Origin: Paraconiothyrium sp. Pb-2020
Lineage: Eukaryota > Ascomycota > Dothideomycetes > Pleosporales > Didymosphaeriaceae
NCBI GenBank assembly: GCA_022419385.1
Contig: JAJUBI010000002.1
Location: forward strand, 3,658,001 to 3,722,000
DNA: 64,000 nt
Direction of reading: 5' to 3'
The notes under the pieces are model-generated. The model was not told where the DNA came from, searched no databases, and saw only the letters and a list, made by a program, of their open reading frames with translations. The translations under genes and the position numbers were made by a program. Below are positions 45,573-54,516 of the stretch, piece after piece. Position 1 is the stretch's first letter. Every line of letters starts with the position of its first letter.

Positions 45573-47983
45573 TCACATTGTGTAGTTACCCCTGATCTGC
45601 CCTTCCCCCTTATATGTCCATTTGCTCACGTACGCCGTTTCCGTCCCATTACCTCCATTGCTCGTCGCATACACACCTACCAGCGTACCTGTGAAACCCC
45701 AGCTCACGATCTCACCAGGTGCATGTGCCAACACAGCGAGGTTTTTGCTCACAGCGCGTCCAACTGCGAAGGAGAAGTGTGTTTCGTTGACAGCTTTGAT
45801 TTCCATGGCTAGCTCCGCGTTATGAAGCTCTTTAGGTAACGGGACGCTGAAGGGAGGAGCAGCGGACGAGTATGGCTCCGTGGTGAAGCGCAAGTGTGGT
45901 GTGAGAGCGGGCGCAGCGTCAGATGTTGGAAGGAGAGTCAAGCCAAGGCGAACATGGTGGTTCTGTGTCAAGAATAGTGTGATGCCTGCTTCTTCTTGTA
46001 TTGATTTGGGAGTGTAGTCTAGGACTACGCTGTATGTGAACAGTGTATGAACCTGCCTTCTGCCCACAAAAGTTTGGCCTCCTGGAGCAGAGTTTCCGTC
46101 GATGCCGGTCAGATTGAGCTTCGAAGGCTTCAGGCCAAGGTACTGACGGTGGCCCGGGGGGGAAATAACGTAGTTTTCCTTAACAGGAGGGCGCCAGTGG
46201 AGGAAGTGCGGTGGTAGCTGGCATTCAGGTGGGAAATGTAAATCGTCGTCGCCCTGGTCAACGAAAGGCCTGGGTACCTGTCAGTGTGTTTTCAAATAGA
46301 AGAACTCTCAGCCTTACCCATTGCCAGGAAGATATTGATCTGATTCTGGTAGTGGCCATCCGTTCATGACGCCTCTGATGGGGTTGTGTATGCTGGGCCA
46401 AGATCCTACGTCCCAAGTCGCGTTGGTGAGAATGGTTTCTCGACCCATCGGGTAGGTCTTGAAGGCTGGGCCACCTCTTGTTGATAGCGCAACAGCCCAC
46501 CAGCTGCCATTGGCATCTTGGAAGAGGTCTGCGTGGCCAATGGTTTGGACTTTGTATCACGGTTAGAGGACGACTGGTACACGTGAAGTGAATGTCTTAC
46601 AGTACTCAGTAGTGTTTGCGTCGGTTAAGATAGGATTAGCTGGATTGGGTTCATAAGGACCATATAGATCCTTTGACCGAGCAATAGTCTCCATGTGGCC
46701 GAGACCTGTCCCACCTACGTTTTTAAGCTTCTTTCCATCAAAAGTACGTTAACGGATTCTACCTTCGGCAATCATCAAGTAATAGTAGCCATCTTTGTGA
46801 TATAGATGCGGCCCTTCAGGCGCCTAGAAATGATAAGCGGGCAAGACTAGCAGCAAGATCTTACACTTACAAGGCCTCCAGTACCGGCCCACAAATTCGT
46901 CCAATTGCTCTTAACCTCGCCACTCTCCAAGTCCACCCTGGCGAGATGGTTCCCTGGTCTAGAACGAATCAGCGTCAATACTCACAGGTTCAAGCCCCAA
47001 CACATACTCTACTTTGTACGCATGACTCCCGACTATGTACGAAGTTCCGTCGTTGTCCCAGAAAGGGCTCGTATCGTAACCTTCGAATTCAAAATGTACG
47101 GCGTCACTCCAATTACTCTCGTTCCAGATATCCTGCGTGGTGAAGATGATCTATAATGAGTCTACCGTTAGCAACACTGCAAACACTGTATCAGCGTCAG
47201 GGCATCACACATTTCGCCAACGCGTAGGATCATCAGCTGCTTTCTTGTCATGCACCATAGTAGTCACGAGATACCAGGTGCCATCTCTCAGTCGAAGTGT
47301 TGGTGCCCAGATGCCGCTCGTTCCACCGACCGAAACCGCAAGCTCAGGCAGTTGACTCTCGCGGTTCAGTACATTCCCTGTAATACCACCAGTAAGCTAA
47401 AGCTCTGGACTGAAACAGAATCCGGGTTCTGTCTCCGTGGCTGAACAGGGATAGCTGCAAGAAACATTCCGGAAGCGAACGAAAGGGGACCAGGATGTTT
47501 TTGGAATTCACCCCTGCCGATCGACACGCAAGCACCGGGACGCAAGCTGGAAACTGGTGGTCGGAACGGCACGTAGCGAAGATGGGAAGATTTGAAACAG
47601 GGCGTACATTGATCTGGTGATACTGCCAATACATGAAGTACGTCGGGGCGGAGGGTTCAGATGGCGGTTGATTGGCCCCGCGCCGGTAGTTGGTATAGGC
47701 AGCCAGCAATAGATGGCAGATGAATCGAACGCGGAAGAGACTCACCGACGAGACGCCATGTCGTCAGATCTTTGCTTGCATGGATCGGAATGCCAGGAAA
47801 GGCATTGAAGCTGGAGGAAGCGCAATAGAATGTTTCTTCCTCGGCGATGAACGTGCAGCTTGGATCAGGATGGAAACCAGGGAGAATCGGGTTCGAGAAT
47901 TGGGAAGAGTTCCTCGCACTTGCAAGGCCCCGTAACAAAACTACGAGGGACAAGGAGCGCACTCTCAGGGCCTGTGCCAGCAT
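45573..47983 (-). CDS. Secreted glycoside hydrolase family 43 (beta-xylosidase/alpha-arabinofuranosidase type)
   Basis: This enzyme probably removes xylose or arabinose residues from plant cell-wall xylans or arabinans outside the cell. A signal peptide (MLAQALRVRSLSLVVLLRGLASA) precedes NPILPGFHPDPSC, which holds the catalytic-base Asp. Other five-blade-propeller landmarks are SGIWAPTLRL, TSPFWDNDGTSYIVGSHAY, APEGPHLYHKDGYYYLMIAE with the likely acid Glu, and IGHADLFQDANGSWWAV. A C-terminal beta-sandwich of about 230 residues (FVGRRQVHTLFTYSV onward) resembles the concanavalin-like domain of GH43 xylosidases. Eight exons are 47983-47746, 47377-47211, 47150-47008, 46958-46871, 46823-46763, 46714-46601, 46549-46318 and 46269-45573, summing to 579 codons. 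The first intron is 368 nt, the longest in the window; the others are about 45-60 nt. Confidence 0.9.
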
Positions 47984-48700
47984 GATTTACTGCCGAAGGT
48001 CACTCGCAGGGAAGACCAGTTATCGAATAGTCGCGCGATTGCGAAGTTAAGTTGCTCATGCTTATAGATTGAGTCTTTTCATGACCGGCGCAACTCTTGT
48101 CGACTAGCGTACGTGCTCGCATATGACGTTCAGAGTATCCGGGTAAAAGCTGAGGCTAGCGCCTGGAAAGCTGCACATTAGCCTTGTGGATGCGGCCAAG
48201 CATTCTCGAGATTGAGCAATAGGAAATTGATATATACGCAATGCTGGACATCGAGGTCATGCCAGCGGAGGCATCCGGTGTGGGGTGCGTGGTCTGAGCC
48301 GCTTGGGGGGGTGTTCCGCCGGTTAAGATGATGGTGGAGGTTTGGTGGTGGAGAGCAAGCGGCGATCAGCATCGCGTCCGGACTGTCTTAGGCCGATGAA
48401 CCGAAAAGAGCACGTGATGATTTGGATGCCCAGGTGTCGACATAAAGTGAAATAAGCTGGGTAGCAAGAACAATAGAAGTGGTTCGGTAGAATTATGAGT
48501 AGTTATATTCAATCAACTCCCTCCCAAGGTATCTTCCCTAATGCAAAGTCGAAATGAATATACGCCAATCGAATGAAGCGCTTCACAGCCTGTGGCCAAG
48601 TGATCACGCTCGATGAGCCCATGTCAAATCCTGTCAAACTCCAACCAAGACATACATACGTTCAACGGTAGCAACGGCAACAATGTCCGCAATTTTGTGC
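47984..48700. other. Intergenic, GH43 promoter
   Basis: These about 715 bp contain the GH43 promoter and the 3' flank of the MYST gene. I found no gene and no clear regulatory motif. Confidence 0.5.
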
Positions 48701-51700
48701 TCATGCGTCTGGCATAAGCTCGTCGTCATCTGACCCTTCCGCATCAACATCCATCTCTCCTTCGGCATCCTCGTCTTCGCCCTCGGCGTCTTCATCATCA
48801 TCTTCTCCTTCAGCGTCTTCATCATCTTCCCCTTCAGCATCTTCATCTTCGTCCTCATTCTCCCCCTCCTCTTCTTCCTCTTCGTCTTCCTCCTCCTCCT
48901 CTTCTTCTTCGTCGTCTGGCAGGGCCTTACCCTTTCCCTTGGCACTCTTGATGGTGTGCGGACTTTTCGTTGAGCTACGAGTTGTTCGTCTACCGGGTGC
49001 TTTGACTTCGCCGCCCTCTTCAAGGTCATCGTCATCAATACCGTTCACTACGCTCTCGCCAAGCCTGCTCCTGGTCCGTCGCAGGCTTATACTAGGTGTA
49101 TGCATACCATTTATGCTTGGCGAGGCCTTGCCACTCCCGTTGGGAGAGAACTGTATGCGGGAAACGGGAGCAGTTGCTATGGTTAAGGTATTGGAACGAT
49201 TTCTTTGAGGCGTGCTTGTTCGACGTCGCGCACCGAATGGTCGTCCGGCTCGGCGCTTTGGGGGTTGCTGGCCAGGAATGTGAGGGAATACCTCGAATCG
49301 GGTTGCTGGGATTAATGGTGCATTTGTAATTTGAGACCCAGCGACAGCGATCGTACTGCCATTCGCAAGAGGTGTGCCAGGCATAGGCGAACCGCCATTG
49401 ATGGAATCTTCGGCTGCAAGGACAGGCGTTGGTGCATCCTCTCCACCATCTTCGCCAGTTGCTGAGTCGTTTTGCGACGTGCCGTTTGTTTTTGTAGACT
49501 TTGCAGCCATTTCCAACTGAACACCCTCTTCAGGTTCAGGCTTTTCTTCCTCATCCTCTTCATCGCGTTGCTGCACGGTATGTAGAGCCGGTCCATCTTC
49601 ATACTGACCAAAGCGTCCCATTACATAGGGCGTCCATTGAAGACGTTCCGGGTTTATTGTTGGATTGCCAGCACTGTAGCACTTCTTGATGTATTGCTTG
49701 AAATACGCGTAGTCCAGTCGAAGTGCGTACGTCTTCGTAACAGGATCGCGCACTAGAGCGCGAAGACCTTCCAGCGCAGATACAATATCATCTGCGGTCA
49801 TACCGGTGCGCTCGGATATTGCGGATATGCTGATGGGCCCTTTCTGGTGGAGGAGCTCTTCACATAGGACAAGCCGCCAGTACTTTCGATAACTGACCAA
49901 GCCCATGTCACTGAGCGGCTTCTCAGGACTGCCAGTTTTCTTCTCCACGCGTGTAAGGAGATAGGAGAATTCGATAAGGTATTGACCGTAGCCTTTGCGC
50001 ATGTGTATGGGAAGGACGAGAATGCAGGAAACGTTGTTGAGAGAACTAGGTCGCTTCTCCTTGGAGAAGTACCCGACAAAGTGATGGCCATATTGGTCGC
50101 ACTCGGTCATGACGTAGAAAAGGAATGGCTCCACGTCGTAGTACAAGGTCTTCGAGCCGAGGAAAAGCTTAGCAAGGAGACACAGGTTTTGGCAGTACAC
50201 GGGATTTTTGCGGCCGTCGACTTCGAAAAATGAGAACTTGCCATCACGGTAGATTTCGTCTCCTGGAGGGTGCTTTGCAGGGCATTTGAGCTAAGTAGGT
50301 TAGCATTCTCCATCAGAGCGATTAGTTTTGAATACCTTGTGCCGCCATGCTACATAATCGGAGTTCATGTACTTGAGGCAGAATTCGCAGATGTAAAGCA
50401 CCCTGTTCTTGCTGTACTCTTCGGGATATGGCGCGGCGTGCCATGTGTCGATTTCCCAACCGCCAAAGTTGATACACTTTATCTTGCTGGGTGGGCCTGC
50501 ATGTTTCAAGGGTTTCTGCAGTTCCTGACCCGCATACAGCTCTTCTTGCTTCCGGTTCCAATCTTCTTCCGCTTTCTGGCGGGCATCTTCGAAGCGTTTC
50601 CTGTCTGCCGCGGTTGGGTATGTTTTTGAGGTATCGGCGTCTGCTTCAGAAAGTATGCCTCCGTATGGCTTGCTCTTGTTTTCGTCTGTCTCCTTATCCG
50701 CAAATCCATAAAATGGGGCAGCGAACTGGCTGTGGGTCGCTGGATAGTGTGTCTCCTCAACCGACTCCCGGGCTTCCCGTTCAGCGCGGCGATTGCGTTC
50801 CCGGCGCTCGCGATCCTTCTCGCGGCGTCGCTCTCGCCGCTCTTCGTCCCTGGTCATGGGTCTGACCTCCGATTTCTTTGGCTTTGCAGTTACTATCTTC
50901 TGAACTTTTTCGTTGTTCAGATGGAATACAATGACGAGACTTTTCGTACCGAGAGGTTCGTCGATCCAAGCAAGTGGTCGCTTGTCAGTTCTCTTTGGTT
51001 TGGTTCGTCGAGCGCGCACAGTACGTAGTCGGCTGGACTCGTGCTCTGAGGCGGTGTGGTGAGCAGCATCGGTCTCGTTGCCGTCTGTCACAACACTTCT
51101 GGCAGGCGCACGTAGCGGTGAGGCAGCAGCTGATTTCTCCACATCCGCCTTTGAAACCTCAGACGACCTGCGCCTTTTCCTCGTCTGCCTGACAGGCAAC
51201 TGCACCTCTTCTTCATGCGAAGCCTTCCGTTTCCGCAGCGAACGCGTCCCATCAGCTGTGTCATCGGGAAGGATGAGTTCATTGAAGATAGAGTGCCCTT
51301 TCGGGACGTGCCCACGGTGTGAAGGCAGTAGATCTCGAGCTAGTTTGGGCACTGATGAAAGCCTACGTCGAGTGAGTGATTCAGAGGTCTCATCCCGATC
51401 GCTCTCTTGAAGTCCATTGTTGATGCACGCTGTACAGGTCCATTTCTTCGCATCTGTAAAGAAAAACCAGTCAGTGCAACTGCCTTACCAATGCTGGCCG
51501 GACATAGACTTACCATCATGTAGGCTAAGGGTTTTAGCGTCGCGGGCGCATTGCCGATGTGCTGCAGGAACAAGATCATGTCAGCTACCCCGAAACGTAC
51601 AAACTTAAACATTCTCAGAAAGTAACACTTACCCATATCTCCGCACTCCACACATGATAGAATCTCCTCGAACTCCTCGTTCGGGTCATTATCCTCGTCC

Positions 51701-52190
51701 TCATTGCAATATCTATCGAGGATCAATTCTGGGCTTTCGAGTTTGTAAACAGTCACACTTACACGCAAACATTTGGATCTGGTTTCTCAGCATCAGCCTC
51801 CTCGTTTTCGCTTTCCACCTGCCAACCGTTCTCCGCTTCGGAAAGTTCAGAGCTGTCAGACTCGTCCTCGCTGGCGCTGCTCTTGGCGTCCGAGGAAGAC
51901 TCCACTGCGGCGTCTCCGTCGCGCTCGTCTTCCTCTTCAGAAAAGGCATCCTCAGGCGCAGCGATCTTGACGGCGCCTACAGGCTCGCTGTCGTCATCCT
52001 CGTCTATCTCTTCGCCTTCGGCATCCACATCGGAGCCCTCGGCGTCTGTGGTGTGTCCCTCATCCTGAGTCTGTTCTTGGGTGATTTGCTCGTAGCCCAT
52101 GTCATCATCCTCGTACTCCCCGTCCGCATCGACGTCGTCTGCGTCGACGTTGGCCGCGGTCTGGCCCATGAGCCGAGCGGGCTCCGCCAT
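48701..52190 (-). CDS. MYST histone acetyltransferase with PHD finger (SAS3/MOZ-like)
   Basis: This is a nuclear histone H3-type acetyltransferase of 1087 residues. Exons are 52190-51763, 51712-51633, 51561-51514, 51453-50336 and 50290-48701. An acidic N-terminus is followed by a PHD-like zinc finger assembled from three small exons: VCVYCNEDEDND, ILSCVECGDMAHRQC and KWTCTACINNG (about residues 140-200). A basic region leads to the MYST module: INFGGWEIDTWHAAPYPEEY, the C2HC finger CEFCLKYMNSDYVAWRHKLK, the catalytic cysteine in NNVSCILVLPIHM, the acetyl-CoA loop RKGYGQYLIEFSYLL and KPLSDMGLVSYRKYW. The C-terminus is an extreme acidic tail with DAEGED-type repeats. The PHD plus MYST combination suggests a SAS3/Mst2/MOZ role in a NuA3-like complex rather than Esa1, which carries a chromodomain. 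The ATG at 52190 is the first in frame. Confidence 0.92.
48720..48900. repeat. Coding acidic repeat in the MYST gene
   Basis: The 3' end of the MYST coding sequence consists of imperfect units coding for Asp-Ala-Glu-Gly-Glu-Asp, preceded by a run of Glu codons. At DNA level this appears as TTC/CTC-rich repeats on the plus strand. Confidence 0.75.
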
Positions 52191-52779
52191 GGCGTAAGAC
52201 ACAACAGTCGCCAGTTTTGATACCAGATACGCCAGATTCGCTGTGTATGATTACTGCGCCTTCTACTGCATCGATCGTGCGGGCGGCTGGCACCTCGGCG
52301 GTGTTAGCATGGAGTGCGTTCGCGGGCGCGTCGTGCAGGCGTCGTAGCGCGTTGTGGTGTCCGGTGAAATGCTCGATGGGTCGATGTCGTGTATTTATGA
52401 TGTATTGTGATTGCTCAGTGCTTCAGAACGCTGGGAGTCGATGCAGAATGGTCGTAGGCGCGTCGTTTGTTGCTGTGCAGCTGTGGCGGGCGCCGTGGGC
52501 GAAATTTGTGGCTGGTTTGGGGTAAAAGGTACGGGTTTTCGCGATCCTGGCAAATCTGCAGCACCCAGCGACACCAAGAATAATTAATTCTGGGCTGGAG
52601 AGCGCGTGGATGGTGAGATTCCGCCGTCTGAAGAGCAGCCTCCTGAGTTGGGTGAGGTCGCAGGCGCCAAGCTTCTCCATCCACGTCCCAACCTCTGGCT
52701 AACGACCCGAACGTACCCCAAGCTGCACTTCACTCACCCCACCCAACACCACACAGCACCCTCTGTGAGCGTCGCAACC
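52191..52779. promoter_or_regulatory. Divergent promoter, MYST and NDUFA1
   Basis: These 589 bp lie between the two divergent start codons and must contain both promoters. I see no additional gene. Confidence 0.5.
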
Positions 52780-53239
52780 ATGGGTGTGCCTTTCGAAGCC
52801 CTCCTCCCGTACGGGATCATGCTCGGCGTACGTCAATGGCCCGGATCGCTCGTTGCAGGCCCTCACTAATGTCTGCAGATGTTCGCATTCAGCGCCGTGT
52901 CCGTCGGCAAGCTCAAGGAGATGCAGAACGGAGGAAAGAAGACCAGGCGCGGCATGGACGCATGGGATAGGGTAAGTGCCAACCTCATTTTCGAGTTATG
53001 GACCATGGCTAACGCAGCTACAGCAAAGTACGACACCTTCACGATGATCTCATGCCACATACTAAACCCGACGCAGTGCTCGAGCGCGACCGCAGATTAA
53101 CGGGTTTTGCTCGGGGACAGACCGACAAGGCCGAGGCACCGGCTGGCTTCGAGCTTAACAACCCATGGAGGGTACGTATAGAAGGTACCAGCGACCGGGC
53201 AGCACTAACCGCGACCAGATGGAGCAACGATACATCTAG
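52780..53239 (+). CDS. Mitochondrial complex I subunit NDUFA1 (MWFE) homologue
   Basis: This is a small membrane subunit of respiratory complex I (NADH:ubiquinone oxidoreductase), 86 residues. The N-terminus MGVPFEALLPYGIMLGMFAF gives the single membrane helix, followed by MQNGGKKTRRGMDAWDR and the family signature MLERDRRLTGFARGQTD, ending FELNNPWRMEQRYI. The exon structure is remarkable for 261 coding bases: 52780-52827, 52879-52971, 53024-53027, 53077-53171 and 53219-53239. The third exon is only CAAA. It supplies the Gln and the first base of Met in Asp-Arg-Gln-Met, matching the Gln-Met pair I remember from other fungi. An alternative uses a weaker donor at 52976 spliced directly to 53077 and gives Val-Met instead. 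Both keep frame. Confidence 0.93.
53024..53027 (+). other. Putative 4-nt microexon (CAAA) in the NDUFA1 gene
   Basis: The preceding intron (52972-53023) has donor GTAAGT, branch GCTAAC and acceptor TACAG. The following intron (53028-53076) has donor GTACGA, branch ACTAAAC and acceptor CGCAG. Both are about 50 nt, the normal size here. Joining the four bases gives Asp-Arg-Gln-Met-Leu-Glu-Arg in frame. Confidence 0.6.
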
Positions 53240-53392
53240 ACGATACACACCAGCAATCCAACTGTTCAATAGCCAATGTACATTTTCCGCATTCTTCTTT
53301 GCAAAGAATGCAGTCGATCCGCGCGCCAGAGATATTCTATGATGTCGAAACTTCGCATGTTATGCTTGAACTGCGAGCCTCCATTTACGTCT

Positions 53393-53990
53393 TTAACGAC
53401 AACTCGCCTGTATTACGCGCAGCAAATACTTAGCTACCGTTCCGACTTGATCTGTGACATCAGGCCTAAGATGCCTGTCCCTCTCTACAATCCCCAACTT
53501 GACGCCGAAGTGCTCTTCGACCGCCTTAACTCTGTCCTCTTCGCTCTCAAACTTTATCTCTCTTTCCTTCTTTCCATGTATCCCCCGCTTGGCGCCAGTG
53601 GCCAAGATGATGTTCCCTATTATCTCACCATCTTCGCTAAGCATCTTCTTCTCCATGAAGACGATTTTCGTGAAGAAAGTTGTCGGACTGACGCTCGTAC
53701 TCAAATTCATGACGCGGTAATCACCCGGTAGGAATCCGAGCTCGGTAAAGCAGTACATCATTTCCCAGTCATGCTCCTCATTGATCTTGCCTTTGGCGAG
53801 CAGTGCAGGCTCAGATTTTCGAACGGTATCTCCACAACATGGTGTTTCTGGAGCACAGCTAGGTATGCCAGCGTGTCCTCCGGGCCTAGCCTGCAACATC
53901 GTATTTGCGCTGTTCCTGTGGCAACTTGAGGCAGTCAAAGTATTTTGCAATCTGCGCTGGCGTGTAGCCGGGCCTTAGTGGATTTGACAT
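53393..53990 (-). pseudogene. Arylamine N-acetyltransferase relic, catalytic core deleted
   Basis: The ATG at 53990 opens MSNPLRPGYTPAQIAKYFDC and LKLPQEQRKYDVAG, a typical NAT N-terminus, and stops at once (TAG). In another frame the similarity continues: GPEDTLAYLAVLQKHHVVE, then IPFENLSLH, the conserved NAT block. This implies a one-base loss near 53892. Directly after that the sequence jumps, in a third frame, to the C-terminal domain: EEHDWEMMYCFTELGFLPGD, then YRVMNLSTSVSPTTFF and ESEEDRVKAVEEHFG. The roughly 130 residues between, including the RGG(Y/F)C cysteine and the His and Asp of the triad, are missing because the two blocks are adjacent in DNA. A 35-nt intron could repair the first shift but not the deletion. 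The gene is therefore non-functional as an acetyltransferase. Confidence 0.8.
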
Positions 53991-54516
53991 GGTGGGAAAT
54001 GATGCTCAGGGACACTTGGCTGGCCTAGCATGTTGACGTGATGTTTATACATGCGCAGCTGTTCGTTACCCGGTCGCGGAACATAGTCGCAAGAAGGATG
54101 CACGCCAACGAGGTCTGACGGTCCGCCATGAGGAAGTGCAGGGACACGACCGTGGGGTATGCGGCTGATCATGCCGTCCGAATGCGGGATGGATGGCCAC
54201 GGCCCACCCGCGCGCTAAGTCAAGTTACCCCTGGGTGGATTACAAGCCGCAGCGGCTTTGATACCCATCTATGCGCGTCCTCGCGCTTGCTAGCCTCAAT
54301 GCAATCTCCACTTGCGCATTCTCCTGACCAGTCCGCCGCCTAACATGCAGTGCGCTCGATGAAAAGCTGGCCTCCGCCTGCAGACTCTTGCCGGCCTGCT
54401 GCTTACTCCTGCGCATCCTCCCCGCCTACCCTTCGATCGCGCGCCCCCACAGCCTCACCCTCTCGTACTGTCGCAGTCCCGCCTGTGCACAACGCCGTGT
54501 CTCGGGCGCAGATACC
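53991..54516. other. Intergenic, between NAT relic and Uds1 gene
   Basis: These about 525 bp hold the divergent 5' regions of the relic and of the Uds1 gene. An open frame running into the Uds1 coding region from about 54388 has no ATG before 54517. No further gene is seen. Confidence 0.5.
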
